DNA of 64,000 nucleotides from Bacteroidaceae bacterium (GCA_017646665.1 JAGCMB010000057.1:35144-99143), one strand, 5' to 3'. Counted from the stretch's first letter, positions 46,467 through 56,110 are shown. The notes: generated from the letters alone by a model not told the origin. Translations and numbers: made by a program.

Positions 46467-48701
46467 GATATCGTAATACATAACAACAGAGCGGTAGCGT
46501 GGCTGCTCGCAGTAGGCCTGCTGTATGCTTTTCAACACTTCGTTTACTTTGTATTGTGAAAGGGTGTTCTCTACCTTCAGTACAATTTTTCTGATGTACA
46601 GTTGTTTTACTTTTGCAACAGGCGGCAGGTCGGGGCCTAATATACGGTTGTCAAAAATCTCGCGCATCCGTCTGCCTATCAGCTCCGAAAATTCCTCAAT
46701 CACGCGCACGTCACGGTGTTTCATATATATGTAAATGAGCCGATAAAAAGGAGGATAATGGAATAGCAGACGTTCTTGTAGCTGTTGGTCGTAGAAGGCT
46801 GTGTAGTTGTTTTCTACAATTTGTGGAATCACAGGAGCGTCGGTCATTTTTGTTTGCAGGAACACTTTGCCTTGCCCGTTCTTTCGTCCGGCACGTCCGG
46901 CAACCTGTGACATCAGTTGGAAAGCTCTTTCTGTTGCTCTAAAATCGGGGTAATTGAGCAATGTATCGGCATTGACAATGCCCACAACGTCTACATTGTC
47001 AAAGTCGAGTCCTTTAGAAACCATTTGTGTTCCTATTAGTATATCGGTTTTCCCATTTTGGAAATCGCTTATAATCTTTTCGTATGCAGTGCGTGTGCGT
47101 GTGGTGTCAAGGTCCATTCGTTTGATTATGGCTTCGGGAAAGAGGTTCTGCAAGTCGTCTTCAATTTTTTCGGTGCCATAACCCAGGGTCGCAAAATTAC
47201 GTCCTTCGCAGTTGGGGCAGTGTACTGGTGCCGGTATGGTGTAGCCACAGTAGTGGCACACAAGCTTGTTCGAATTTTTGTGCAGGGCAAGGCTCACATC
47301 GCAATGCTTGCATCGCGGAACCCACCCACAGGTGCGACATTCTATCTGTGGAGAGTAGCCACGGCGGTTCTGGAACAGTATTATCTGTTTATTCTCTTTC
47401 AATGCCTTGCTCATTGCCTCTACCAATGGGTCTGAGAATGGGCCCACTGTCAGTTTCTTGCGGGTATATTCCTGCATATCTATGACCTCGATATGTGGCA
47501 TCTGAACAGCGCGATGGCGTGTAGTCAGGTTGACGAGGGCATATTTACCTGTTGTGGCATTATAGTAGCTCTCTATGGATGGTGTAGCTGTTCCAAGCAG
47601 TGTCTTGGCTCCATATAACGATGCCAGGACAATAGCGGCATTGCGCGCATTGTAACGTGGTGCCGGTTCTTGCTGCTTGTAGCTGTTCTCGTGTTCCTCG
47701 TCAACGATGACCAATCCCAAATTCTTGAACGGTAGAAAAACAGATGAGCGGACACCAAGGATAATGTCGTATGGTGTGTCGCCAAGTTGTTTTTTCCAAA
47801 TCTCCACTCTTTCGGCATCAGTGAATTTGGAGTGATAAAGCCCAATGCGGTCGCCGAAGACTCTCCGCAATCGTTCTACAATCTGTTTGGTTAGAGCAAT
47901 CTCTGGCAGCATATAGAGCACCTGCTCTCCGCGCGCTATCGCCTCGGTAATCAGATGTATGTAGACCTCGGTCTTTCCGGCCGATGTCACACCGTGAAGC
48001 AGTGTCACGTTCTTGTGTGCAAAGGATTCCTTTATTTCGTTGAAAGCTTTCTGCTGTGCAGGGTTCAGAGTGTTCAATGGCTGGCAAGTTGTTTCGTTGC
48101 GTCCAAGTCGTCCAATCTCAACTTCGTAACTTTCAAAGACACCTTTGTCTTGTAGCTGTTTGTATATTGTTGGTTGCACCTGCGCAATTTCAATGAGGCG
48201 GTGCTTTGAAATCTCTTTTGGATTTTCGCTGAATGGTTCGGCCTGTTGCAGGAACGTCATGAGCAATCTCTTTTGACGTGGGGCTCTGCCAAGCGACTGC
48301 ATAAGCAGGTTAATCCATTTTTCGCTGCAATACTCCGCTGTTAGGCGTACTCTCTGTTCGGTCTTTGGCTTGAATTCTCCCTTCAGACCTTGAGGTATTG
48401 CAGCCTTGTAGATGTCGCCCAATGAGCACAGGTAGTACTTTGAAATCCATTCCCACAGTTTAATCTGTCTGCCAAGGACTATGGGCATTTCATCGAGTAT
48501 TTCTGTCAATGATTTAATGGCGTAACCCACGGGCTCATTCTCGTGTATATCTGCCACTAATGCCGTGTAGCTCTTTTTGTTGCCGAAAGGTACGGTCACA
48601 CGGCATCCCGGGAATACCCTCCCTTTGAACCCGTCCGGAATACTATATGTGAATGTCCCGGGTAACGGCAATGGTAGTATGACATCTGCAAATTCGCTCA
48701 T
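46455..48701 (-). CDS. priA: Primosomal protein N' (replication restart helicase)
   Basis: A 748-aa 3'-5' helicase that reloads the replisome at stalled forks. The N-terminal fork-binding domain (about 1-105) precedes the helicase core with LLHGVTSAGKTEVYIHL (Walker A), VIVDEEHENSYKQ (DEEH), ILGVRSSVFLPF, and VSKGLDFDNVDVVGI (motif V). The zinc-binding insert is complete (CRTCGWVPRCKHCDV and later CHYCGY, CPNC). Transcribed alone. Confidence 0.95.
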   Translation of the reverse strand: MSEFADVILPLPLPGTFTYSIPDGFKGRVFPGCRVTVPFGNKKSYTALVADIHENEPVGYAIKSLTEILDEMPIVLGRQIKLWEWISKYYLCSLGDIYKAAIPQGLKGEFKPKTEQRVRLTAEYCSEKWINLLMQSLGRAPRQKRLLMTFLQQAEPFSENPKEISKHRLIEIAQVQPTIYKQLQDKGVFESYEVEIGRLGRNETTCQPLNTLNPAQQKAFNEIKESFAHKNVTLLHGVTSAGKTEVYIHLITEAIARGEQVLYMLPEIALTKQIVERLRRVFGDRIGLYHSKFTDAERVEIWKKQLGDTPYDIILGVRSSVFLPFKNLGLVIVDEEHENSYKQQEPAPRYNARNAAIVLASLYGAKTLLGTATPSIESYYNATTGKYALVNLTTRHRAVQMPHIEVIDMQEYTRKKLTVGPFSDPLVEAMSKALKENKQIILFQNRRGYSPQIECRTCGWVPRCKHCDVSLALHKNSNKLVCHYCGYTIPAPVHCPNCEGRNFATLGYGTEKIEDDLQNLFPEAIIKRMDLDTTRTRTAYEKIISDFQNGKTDILIGTQMVSKGLDFDNVDVVGIVNADTLLNYPDFRATERAFQLMSQVAGRAGRKNGQGKVFLQTKMTDAPVIPQIVENNYTAFYDQQLQERLLFHYPPFYRLIYIYMKHRDVRVIEEFSELIGRRMREIFDNRILGPDLPPVAKVKQLYIRKIVLKVENTLSQYKVNEVLKSIQQAYCEQPRYRSVVMYYDIDPL

Positions 48702-48840
48702 AGCAAGTGCGAAGGTATTAAAAAGCCGTCAAAAAGGCAAAAAAAATAGTTGACCTTGCTTATGTGTTACAAAAAATATATTTTTGCATATACCGGTTGT
48801 CGCGGACAATTGATGTTGTGTAGATAAAAACAGGAAAATA

Positions 48841-49134
48841 ATGTATAATATAAGAACGATACTCTTTTTATTGGCTTTTTTATTGCTGATGTCTGCCTGT
48901 GAAGACGAGAATACAGGGGCACGCATAGCTGCGTATAATGCCGCAACCGCCGAGGTGTGTCAGGCAAAGGACTCCGAGGAGCTACTTGAAATCTCATATC
49001 GATTGCATCTTGAACTTGAAAAAGTGAAAATAGAAGATGAATCTACCACTCTTGCCAAGGCACGTCAGGAGTTTGAGGCGGCAGTAAAGTCCAAGAAAAT
49101 TGAAATCTATTCATATACAAACAAGAAGAAATAA
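48841..49134 (+). CDS. Small lipoprotein, unknown
   Basis: A 97-aa protein with a signal peptide and lipobox LLLMSAC (Cys20), then an acidic, Ala- and Glu-rich helical region of about 70 residues that could form a coiled coil, and a basic end. I do not recognise a family; anchoring to the outer membrane is expected for Bacteroidales lipoproteins lacking a retention signal. It is divergent from priA and followed by two stem-loops. Confidence 0.7.
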   Translation: MYNIRTILFLLAFLLLMSACEDENTGARIAAYNAATAEVCQAKDSEELLEISYRLHLELEKVKIEDESTTLAKARQEFEAAVKSKKIEIYSYTNKKK

Positions 49135-49155
49135 GTTACTCCTTCTTGTTTGTAT
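49115..49155 (+). terminator. Stem-loop at the end of the small lipoprotein gene
   Basis: A 14-bp perfect stem (49115-49128 / 49142-49155) whose loop contains the lipoprotein stop codon. The base pairing starts inside the coding sequence. The downstream side has no clear T-run, so the next hairpin may do the actual termination. Confidence 0.5.
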
Positions 49156-49164
49156 TCATATAAA

Positions 49165-49188
49165 AAGCCGGCAGATTACTGCCGGCTT
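49165..49188. terminator. Bidirectional terminator
   Basis: A GC-rich 10-bp perfect stem (49165-49174 / 49179-49188) with a 4-nt loop, A-rich on the left and T-rich on the right, between the convergent lipoprotein and beta-barrel genes. It would end the T9SS operon if the beta-barrel gene is part of it. Confidence 0.8.
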
Positions 49189-49200
49189 GTATTTTCTGTT

Positions 49201-49809
49201 TCAGAAGATGTATGCCAAGGAAATTTGCCATTTACTGGTCTTTAGTTCCATAACCTTTGAAAAGTCTAAATTTGAGACTTCGGCTGTTCTGCCCAAGGCA
49301 AGGTTATAGTTCCCGTGTATTTGTAGATGGTTGAACAGAATAAATCCAAGTCCAAGGTTCAGGCTTATATCACTCTCGCTCAGAGTATATTTGGAGTAAT
49401 CCTCATTTTCTATGTTTTCGAGTGTAATCTCTTTGTCGCCGATATTCCATCCGAACTGTGGGCCTATTGCAATAAAAGGCGTTATCACCGGCAGTTTTAT
49501 ATCGAAACGCAGATATAGCGGAATGTCGACACTCTGATTTAAAATCTTCTGTCCTTCAAGCTCCACATTTGTCTGTGAATAAAGGACATCAGCCTCAACG
49601 CCCAAGCCAAGCAGTGGGAATGTATATTTGATGGAGGGACCAACAAACCATCCGGTACTGCCTTTAATGCTCTCTTTGAGTTCGTTGAAGTCTGTCGAAG
49701 GCTTTTGGGCAAGGTTCATTCCGGCCTTAAGTCCAAAATTCAATTGTGCAGCGGCAGGTGTTGCCGAAACAATGAGGAGTATTGCCGAAATCCAAAGAAG
49801 TTTTTTCAT
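49201..49809 (-). CDS. Outer-membrane beta-barrel protein (PorT/OMP_b-brl_2-like)
   Basis: A 202-aa protein with a signal peptide ending in AAAQ, then alternating strands such as FGLKAGMNLAQKP, FVGPSIKYTFPLLGLGVEADV and a C-terminal strand ending in aromatic residues (QISLAYIF). This is the layout of small eight-stranded porin-like barrels of PF13568. It lies 52 nt after gldN in the same direction, so it may be co-transcribed with the T9SS core; in some Bacteroidetes PorT is a T9SS component, but small barrels of this family are too alike to call it PorT. Confidence 0.8.
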   Translation of the reverse strand: MKKLLWISAILLIVSATPAAAQLNFGLKAGMNLAQKPSTDFNELKESIKGSTGWFVGPSIKYTFPLLGLGVEADVLYSQTNVELEGQKILNQSVDIPLYLRFDIKLPVITPFIAIGPQFGWNIGDKEITLENIENEDYSKYTLSESDISLNLGLGFILFNHLQIHGNYNLALGRTAEVSNLDFSKVMELKTSKWQISLAYIF

Positions 49810-49861
49810 AATTGTCAGTTCGAATTACAATATATACAAACAATGTTTATTGTGTATTTGT

Positions 49862-50941
49862 TCAACGACGTTCACGTCGCACAGACACACGGCTTACATT
49901 GCTGCTCTTGCTCTCTTTCTTTTTCTTTACAGCGCTTCTCTTTTCAGAACTTTTTGTCTTACGGCTCTTTGCCTTCTCCTTTTTTGTCGCTTTATCGCTC
50001 TTGGCATTTATTGTATCGTTTGCCGCTGCAATGGCTGCATTGATGGAGTCTTGACGTATTTCGGCAACTGTCTTTGTGTTCCACAGGTTTGTGCGGAAGT
50101 CTTTCAACTGTTGTTCAATCTTGTCTTGCTCCTGCTTTACGGCTGTTGAATCCTCGCAGTATTGTACTATTGCAAGGTTGCGCATATTTACAGTCTTGTA
50201 GATTTCACCCTCGTAGTGTCCTTTTTTGAAAAAGTCATCAATGGTCATTGACATAACATTGTTAAGGCTGCTGGTCATTACGCTCTGCTGGGTCAGCAAT
50301 GGCGATATATCATCATATTTTAGCCAGAACATAGGATATTTGGTGACAGCAGCTCCATTCTCTCCCTTGCTGTGTCGCACTGGGCAAATGGCTGTTACGC
50401 GCTTGCCGTATGTACCGGTGCGTTGGTCGTAGTAATGCATCTCCTTGATGTAGTAGCTCAACACCTCGGCACTTGGGCTGTCGCTCTTTCCAACAACAGG
50501 TTCGCCATTCTCATTCTCCTCGTAGTAGATATTGTAGTTCTCGAGTAGATTGATTGGGGTGATGATGTTCTCCTCGGTGAACTGCTCTACACCGTCGAGG
50601 TTGTACTTGTATGCGGTGATATTGCCTTTTAAAATATTGTTGAAAAGGAATGTGAACAGGTTACAGTTGTCGCCAATCTGTTCTACGGGATAGTAGAGCG
50701 ATGCGTTCTTCTCATTCTCAAGGTCAAGCGAACGGTATATCTCACGTTTCCAGTCAACCTCTTGCGGTGTTTGTGAAACAGGGTACTGGCTCTTGGCTCT
50801 TTCGGTCAGTTCTACAACGGCTGTTGTTTCGGCCTTGTTGCTCTTCTTCTTGTCGCCTTTACGTGCTGGGGGTTGAGCGTCTGCTGTCTGTGCGACAAAC
50901 GCAATCATTGCAATAACTAATATTCTGCTTATGTACTGCAT
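49862..50941 (-). CDS. gldN: T9SS ring protein GldN/PorN
   Basis: A 359-aa periplasmic component of type IX secretion. It has a signal peptide (ends QTADAQ) and the GldN domain (about 60-290) with DWKREIYRSLDL, TPINLLENYNIYYEE and WLKYDDISPLLTQQ. PorN forms large rings with the lipoprotein PorK on the inner face of the outer membrane. The last 60 residues form a very basic Lys/Ser/Arg tail that goes beyond the usual domain. Fifth gene of the porP-K-L-M-N operon, 23 nt after gldM. Confidence 0.93.
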   Translation of the reverse strand: MQYISRILVIAMIAFVAQTADAQPPARKGDKKKSNKAETTAVVELTERAKSQYPVSQTPQEVDWKREIYRSLDLENEKNASLYYPVEQIGDNCNLFTFLFNNILKGNITAYKYNLDGVEQFTEENIITPINLLENYNIYYEENENGEPVVGKSDSPSAEVLSYYIKEMHYYDQRTGTYGKRVTAICPVRHSKGENGAAVTKYPMFWLKYDDISPLLTQQSVMTSSLNNVMSMTIDDFFKKGHYEGEIYKTVNMRNLAIVQYCEDSTAVKQEQDKIEQQLKDFRTNLWNTKTVAEIRQDSINAAIAAANDTINAKSDKATKKEKAKSRKTKSSEKRSAVKKKKESKSSNVSRVSVRRERR

Positions 50942-50964
50942 ATCGTTATATTGTTTATTTCTGT

Positions 50965-52542
50965 TTAGTCAATAATAACCTCAAGTGATGTGGGGAGCAG
51001 ACGTTCTACATTGTCGGGGCCGACAGCCTTTACGTGTGATATGTAGAAGCGTTTTCCACGTCCAAGATTGCGGAACATCTCCTTCTGCTGTGCTGAGAAT
51101 TGTGCGCCTTGTGATATTCGTGGAATGGCATTGCCCATATTGTCATAGAAAACGGTTTCAAAAGAGAGCACCTTGAACCCTATGTTCAACAGGCCGTCGT
51201 CAATGGCTGCAACAATTCCGTCTACGCTCATAAGCGCCTTTTTGCTGAGTTTTGTTCCGCCGCGATAGCGTTGTGTGTTGCCATCCTTGTCCTTGTACTC
51301 AATGAACGGTGTAGGGTCGGGCAACTGGCGCACACGGAAAGCATACTCGCCCATACTCTGGTCCCTGCCTTCATCGTTACGCGCTGTAACGCCAATAGTC
51401 AAATCCTCGCCTATTTTTGTGGGGACAACAATGTAGCCGTTCTTTCCGTCGCTCTTTATGCTGCCTTGTCCTTTTGTTATTCTTGCGCTAATCTTATTTG
51501 CTGGTACGCCGGGCACTGAGATACTCACCGGGTTCGAGAATCCGGCATAGAGCACATTCATCAGTGAGGCACTTACTGTTGCTGTGGGTTCTACTACGGT
51601 GTAGTTCTGTGTGAAGTCATATCGTGTCTGCACGCCTGCGCCGTCGTTGACAAGCATATATCCATTCAGGGCATAGTCGCCTGTGTTGTTGCATCGTACT
51701 GAATATTCGCCATTCTCGGTATCGAGCAATGTGTCGTCAACGTATATTTGCGGACGTTGTGTAGAGTCCACTGCAGCAAGAATAATCTGCGCGGTGAAAT
51801 CCCCGCCACGGACAATGTTCTTTGAAGTGGGTATGACAAGTGCCTTAATCTGGTTCACACGAACGTCACCCATATCGACCTTCTTCGAAAGCATGTGTAT
51901 AACCTCGCCCTCTACGTATCGCACATCGTTCTGTATCTTTGTGAGCAGTGTTATTGCAGCAATGGCCGGCATACTCTCAAAATGATATTCTTGCCAGTTC
52001 TTGTTGAGGACATTGTTGCCTTTTGGGATTTCTGTGCTAAGACAGTTGACAATCATATCTTTATGCATTTGGTCATCGACCAGTTCTACCATAAAGTCGC
52101 GATAATCATTGATTGCATTATATAGTTTTGCGCCCTCTTTGTCTTTGCCCGATAGCATTACGAATGTAGCCGCTTCAAGGTCTTCGCGGTTTACGAGATT
52201 GTTATGGTCTGCATTTTCACCGTCGGCTTCTTTGGCAATACGCTCCTTGAGCTTGTCGGCGAAGATGTATAGGCTGTCCGATTTTGCCTTGACACTATTG
52301 GCACGCTCGAACCATTCACGAACCTTTTCGGGGTTCTTTGCCATCATCTCACCAAGCGAATTGTAGAGTGTGGAATTTTGCACACCTGCATTTTCGGTAC
52401 TTCGTGTAAGGCTCTCGTCAACCAAAGTAAAGCCGTTGAGAACGTCCGAAGATACATTCATTGCAAGCATCGCCATCAGAAGAACGTACATCAGGTTAAT
52501 CATCTTCTGACGTGGTGAAACTTTCTGTTTTTTTACCTTCAT
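50965..52542 (-). CDS. gldM: T9SS motor shaft protein GldM/PorM
   Basis: A 525-aa protein with one N-terminal TM helix (about 12-35, LMYVLLMAMLAMNVS) and a long periplasmic part made of four domains (D1 helical, D2-D4 beta). With GldL it forms the proton-driven motor in the inner membrane and reaches the PorKN rings. Family text includes the N-terminal SPRQKMINLMYVLLMAMLA and MKDEGRD-like NDEGRDQSMGEYAFRVRQLP. Length is normal. 10 nt separate it from gldL. Confidence 0.94.
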   Translation of the reverse strand: MKVKKQKVSPRQKMINLMYVLLMAMLAMNVSSDVLNGFTLVDESLTRSTENAGVQNSTLYNSLGEMMAKNPEKVREWFERANSVKAKSDSLYIFADKLKERIAKEADGENADHNNLVNREDLEAATFVMLSGKDKEGAKLYNAINDYRDFMVELVDDQMHKDMIVNCLSTEIPKGNNVLNKNWQEYHFESMPAIAAITLLTKIQNDVRYVEGEVIHMLSKKVDMGDVRVNQIKALVIPTSKNIVRGGDFTAQIILAAVDSTQRPQIYVDDTLLDTENGEYSVRCNNTGDYALNGYMLVNDGAGVQTRYDFTQNYTVVEPTATVSASLMNVLYAGFSNPVSISVPGVPANKISARITKGQGSIKSDGKNGYIVVPTKIGEDLTIGVTARNDEGRDQSMGEYAFRVRQLPDPTPFIEYKDKDGNTQRYRGGTKLSKKALMSVDGIVAAIDDGLLNIGFKVLSFETVFYDNMGNAIPRISQGAQFSAQQKEMFRNLGRGKRFYISHVKAVGPDNVERLLPTSLEVIID

Positions 52543-52552
52543 TGTGTGGAAT

Positions 52553-53371
52553 TTAAATTTGTGGACGGTCCATTTTTGATGTCATTGCCTCAATCATACG
52601 TGCGTACAGGTTGTTGAGCTCCTCAATCTGCTGTGCCATCTTCTTTGTCTGGTCGTTGACTTGGTCAATGGCATTCAGCTGTCCGCCTGCACTGCGCAGA
52701 TGCACCTCGTAGAGAGCATTTACGCCTGTTAGGTTGCGGCTCAAAGTGTCCATCTCTTCCATATTGCGTCCCAAGGCCTCTGTCTGTTGTGATATGCGCT
52801 CAATAGCTTCGGTAAGGGTACGTATCTTCTCGACATACTCCTCGGTAGCCTTGTCCATCTCTCCGATGTTTGCAGGTGCTACCACAGGCATTGCACCTGC
52901 GTTGCCGTTTACAGGTACGTTTGTGCTTCCTGCTGCAACCGTAGCCGGAGCGCCTCCGCCAATGATTATCGGGCCGGATGCCGGTGCTGCTTCACTTGGC
53001 ATTGTCGCGCCATTTGTCACCGGTGCTGCCGAAGCACTGTTGTCGGTCATATTTGCAGAACCACCGGCCATAATGGGGCCGTTGATGATTATAGGTTGTC
53101 CTGCCACTCCGTTTGTTGCACCAACAGTCTCCTCAGTCTCTTCTGCCACCTCGTATGGACGTTCGAAAGCCGAGAAGAGGAATACGATTACCTCGGTTCC
53201 CATACCCAGGAAAAGCATAAGGTTTGCTCCCGGTAGGTGTGTCAGTTTAAATAGAGTTCCAAGAATGACGATGGCTGCACCCCAGCTATAGAAGTAATTC
53301 ATAACAGTTTTACCTCTTGCTGAATCCATAAATGCCTGTATGCGTCCTATGATGCCTTTTGACTTTTTCAT
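52553..53371 (-). CDS. gldL: T9SS motor stator protein GldL/PorL
   Basis: A 272-aa inner-membrane protein. The start is set at the ATG at 53371; the frame is open 18 codons further, but that would extend into the gldK end. Two TM helices lie near residues 25-65 (YFYSWGAAIVILGTLFKLTH and the following LMLFLGMGTEVIVFLFSAFE), including the acidic residue in TM2 (GMGTEVIVF) used for proton coupling. A long Ala/Gly/Pro-rich linker (about 85-165) and a C-terminal helical part that would sit in the cytoplasm follow. It powers the T9SS. Confidence 0.93.
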   Translation of the reverse strand: MKKSKGIIGRIQAFMDSARGKTVMNYFYSWGAAIVILGTLFKLTHLPGANLMLFLGMGTEVIVFLFSAFERPYEVAEETEETVGATNGVAGQPIIINGPIMAGGSANMTDNSASAAPVTNGATMPSEAAPASGPIIIGGGAPATVAAGSTNVPVNGNAGAMPVVAPANIGEMDKATEEYVEKIRTLTEAIERISQQTEALGRNMEEMDTLSRNLTGVNALYEVHLRSAGGQLNAIDQVNDQTKKMAQQIEELNNLYARMIEAMTSKMDRPQI

Positions 53372-53399
53372 ATCCTGTATTTTTGATACGTTATTTCTG

Positions 53400-54836
53400 T
53401 TATCTTCTATTGTCGTTGCCTGCATAACTTCTCACGCAACGGAAACCTATGTATGAATGTGACTCGTTCTGATATTCGTAGGAACGTGTAGCACCTTGGA
53501 TATATTTTACAGGGTCTTTCCACGAACCTCCACGAATGGTCTTTTTCTTCATATTGTATGGGTCTTCCTTCGCTGCGCGGTATTGCATGTCGGGGTTGAT
53601 GTCGCTCATCTGTAGCACACCGGCGTCGGTGTATACTGTTGATGTCCATTCGGCAACGTTGCCGGCCATATCATACAGCCCGTTTGAATTGGCCGAGAAT
53701 ATTCCGCAGGCCGATGTTATGAGGCTACCGTCCTTTGTGTAGTTGCCTTCACCTGGTTTGTAGTTTGCATAATAGCAACCCTCGTCACTCTTTGTGTCGC
53801 TCTGCTCCCAAGGGAAACGGCTACCTTCCTTGCCTCGTGCGGCAAATTCCCATTCAGCTTCCGATGGCAGACGATAGCGCTGTATCCATTTTGCCTGTGC
53901 GCCCATTCCGCGTAACAGATATTCTGTACGCCAAGCACAGAAGGCGTTAGCCTGCTCCCAACTGACACCGACAACCGGATAGTTGTCGTATTTGGGGTGG
54001 TTGAAGTAGAGCTGAAGATAAGTCTCGTTATTTGCGTTGGGGAAGTCATTTACCCAGCAGGTTGTGTCGGGGTAGATGTTCACGATGTACGTGTTCAGGA
54101 AATCGTAGGCACTTGACAGTGGACGATTGATTGTTTCGCGTACAATCAAGCCTTCATCGTCAATATATGCTGTGTCCTTTGATATGGTGACAACAGCGTT
54201 GTAGTCGACAGGGATGTCTGTGTTGCGGTTGCGCTCTTCGGGGTTCAGGCGGTTTTTGCGTAGTGCAGCCTGTGTGTAGTCGTATATCTCATAGCGATAG
54301 TTCATCTGCGATGCATCGAGCATCTTCTCACCTGTTATAGGGTTGGTGATATACACGCTCTCAATGGCTCTCTGCTCATCCTCTGTTGGCTTTTTCCAAG
54401 GAATAGGCTTCTTCCAGTTGAGGTATGGAGTTATGGGCTCGCCATACTCATCCTCGGTAATCTTGAATGTTTCGTCGCCACCGTATGCCGGGTCGGCAAG
54501 ACGTTCGCGGATAATGGAGTCACGGACCCAAAACACAAACTGGCGGTATTTTGCGTTTGAAACTTCGGCTTCATCCATCCAGAAAGCATCAACCGATATA
54601 TCCTTTGATGGTGCTCCTGTCCCCCATAATGTATCGTTTGCCTCGTCACCAACTTTGATGGAACCTCTTTGTATGAGCACCATTCCAAAAGGTGCCGGCT
54701 CATTTACAGCCGAGCCGTGAACTCCGGTCACCTCTCCGCCTTGTGCTGTTCCAAAACCGACTTTGGAACCAAAGCAAGATATCAATGAAAGTGACAGAAA
54801 TGCTGCTGTTGAAAGAAAAACAATTTTCTTCATCAT
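53400..54836 (-). CDS. gldK: T9SS ring lipoprotein GldK/PorK
   Basis: A 478-aa lipoprotein with a signal peptide and lipobox LSLISC (Cys21). It carries a formylglycine-enzyme-like (FGE-sulfatase, SUMF1) domain: FGMVLIQRGSIKVG, VDAFWMDEAEVSNAKYRQF, VVGVSWEQANAFCAWRTEYL, RLPSEAEWEFAARG, GNVAEWTSTVY and GFRCVR. In PorK the domain is structural and anchors the PorN ring to the outer membrane. It overlaps the porP stop by 4 nt and is followed by gldL. Confidence 0.95.
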   Translation of the reverse strand: MMKKIVFLSTAAFLSLSLISCFGSKVGFGTAQGGEVTGVHGSAVNEPAPFGMVLIQRGSIKVGDEANDTLWGTGAPSKDISVDAFWMDEAEVSNAKYRQFVFWVRDSIIRERLADPAYGGDETFKITEDEYGEPITPYLNWKKPIPWKKPTEDEQRAIESVYITNPITGEKMLDASQMNYRYEIYDYTQAALRKNRLNPEERNRNTDIPVDYNAVVTISKDTAYIDDEGLIVRETINRPLSSAYDFLNTYIVNIYPDTTCWVNDFPNANNETYLQLYFNHPKYDNYPVVGVSWEQANAFCAWRTEYLLRGMGAQAKWIQRYRLPSEAEWEFAARGKEGSRFPWEQSDTKSDEGCYYANYKPGEGNYTKDGSLITSACGIFSANSNGLYDMAGNVAEWTSTVYTDAGVLQMSDINPDMQYRAAKEDPYNMKKKTIRGGSWKDPVKYIQGATRSYEYQNESHSYIGFRCVRSYAGNDNRR

Positions 54837-55774
54837 TGTAGAATTCTTATGCTATTATGTTTGTTTTTACTCTTCTTAAAAATCTCAAGGTCTATCTTAT
54901 AACCTAAAAATATATCGTGATTACCATTTTCAGCACCTATCCCCGATGTGAAAAGTTCATATCCGTAGCTTAATGTAATATTCATCATCTCAACGCCCAG
55001 TATGAAGGCAACCGATGTTGTCGGGCTATATGTAATTCCGCCAAAAAAGTCTTTGCCGTTATAGCTATATGTGCCAAGTGCGGTCAAATTTACTCGCCAA
55101 CCGACAAAGTCAGTCATCACCTGCATAGAGGGCTGTATTGATACTAACGTATTTTTTATTGGAATATTGCCTCCTGCCATAAAATTAAAATATGGACTTA
55201 CCTGTATTTCGTTTTTTTCTCCTATCAGCACGAGTGGAGCATTGAGGTGAAGTCCGGCTGCTCCGACATAAAAATACTTGTGTTGGTAAAAAATACCGGC
55301 ACCAAAATCGATGTTGTTTCCATCGGCATTACCCGATGGGAATGCCGGGTCGTTACTGTTCTCTCCAAAAATAAGGTCCTTGTTCTCGAAACTGCAGTTT
55401 ACAAGTCCAATCTGCAAACCCAATGCAAGGCGTCCTTTGAACAGTTTGAAGGCGTATGCATAATTCAGGTACAGATGTTGGTTCGAGAAGCGGCCTATTT
55501 CGTCGTTTACAATACCAAGGCCCAAGCTATGGTCGCTCTTTATGAAGGGAATGGGGGCGTCCACGTTTATGAGCATTGTTTTTGGGCTGTTCTCGAAACC
55601 TGTCATTTGGTTGCTGTATGCTGCGTATGCAGTGAGTTTTCTCTCTGCGCCGGCACCGGCCGGGTTGAAAAAGTTATGCATCTCCCAATAATGGGTAAAG
55701 TGTACGTCAAACTGCGCCTGCACCTTGTCGGCTATGCAGGCGGTCAACAGTATTACTAATATCCATTTTTTCAT
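54833..55774 (-). CDS. porP: T9SS membrane protein PorP/SprF family
   Basis: A 313-aa outer-membrane barrel with a signal peptide ending QAQ. It has the PorP/SprF pattern: FTHYWEMHNFFNPAGAGAE near the N-terminus, ANQHLYLNYAYAFKL-type SNQHLYLNYAYAFKLF, GAGIFYQHKYFYVGAAGLHL, and the C-terminal barrel strands. It heads the porP-gldK-gldL-gldM-gldN operon and overlaps gldK by 4 nt. PorP is required for secretion and may link substrates or the PorKN ring to the outer membrane. No perfect TAnnTTTG was found upstream. Confidence 0.92.
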   Translation of the reverse strand: MKKWILVILLTACIADKVQAQFDVHFTHYWEMHNFFNPAGAGAERKLTAYAAYSNQMTGFENSPKTMLINVDAPIPFIKSDHSLGLGIVNDEIGRFSNQHLYLNYAYAFKLFKGRLALGLQIGLVNCSFENKDLIFGENSNDPAFPSGNADGNNIDFGAGIFYQHKYFYVGAAGLHLNAPLVLIGEKNEIQVSPYFNFMAGGNIPIKNTLVSIQPSMQVMTDFVGWRVNLTALGTYSYNGKDFFGGITYSPTTSVAFILGVEMMNITLSYGYELFTSGIGAENGNHDIFLGYKIDLEIFKKSKNKHNSIRILQ

Positions 55775-55930
55775 TTGCTCAATAAAACCGTATAAACTAA
55801 CGTAAAAAAAGTTTATATATTATCTTTGAATATGGCCTTGAGCGATTCAAATACAAAATATTATACAAAAATGCACCAAAAAATGAAAAAAAACAATACC
55901 GATGGTCATCTTTGCAACCCGATATAATGA

Positions 55931-55966
55931 AAAAACGTGGCAAAACAATTGTTCTGCCACGTTTTT
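55931..55966. terminator. Strong stem-loop ending the calycin operon
   Basis: A 12-bp perfect stem (55931-55942 / 55955-55966) with a further inner palindrome. Flanked by A-run and T-run, so it can work in both directions; on the minus strand it would end the PCMD-barrel-calycin transcript. Confidence 0.75.
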
Positions 55967-55985
55967 ATGTGATTATTGGTTTAGC

Positions 55986-56034
55986 TCGCTAAAAAGCTCA
56001 CCGATAGCAAAAAGTTACTTTACAAGTACCTTTT
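55986..56034. repeat. 49-bp direct repeat, copy 1
   Basis: Identical over 49 bp to 56149-56197. Copy 2 covers the last codons and stop of the calycin gene; copy 1 therefore looks like a detached relic of the same 3' end, read on the minus strand as the final KVLVK and stop. Confidence 0.9.
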
Positions 56035-56040
56035 ATATAA

Positions 56041-56070
56041 AAATGGGCAAGGAAGTCTCCCTGCCCATTT
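56041..56070. terminator. Second stem-loop downstream of the calycin gene
   Basis: A 9-bp outer stem (56041-56049 / 56062-56070) with extra inner pairs, A-rich before and T-rich after. It lies between the two copies of the 49-bp repeat. Confidence 0.65.
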
Positions 56071-56110
56071 GTTTTTATGTGCCAGTTGGCTCGCTTTTTT
56101 GTCAGCGACC

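Noticed and set aside
55821..55828. TATCTTTG on the plus strand, a perfect -7 element
   Set aside because: No gene or structured RNA follows on the plus strand and no -33 element is at the right distance; probably chance.
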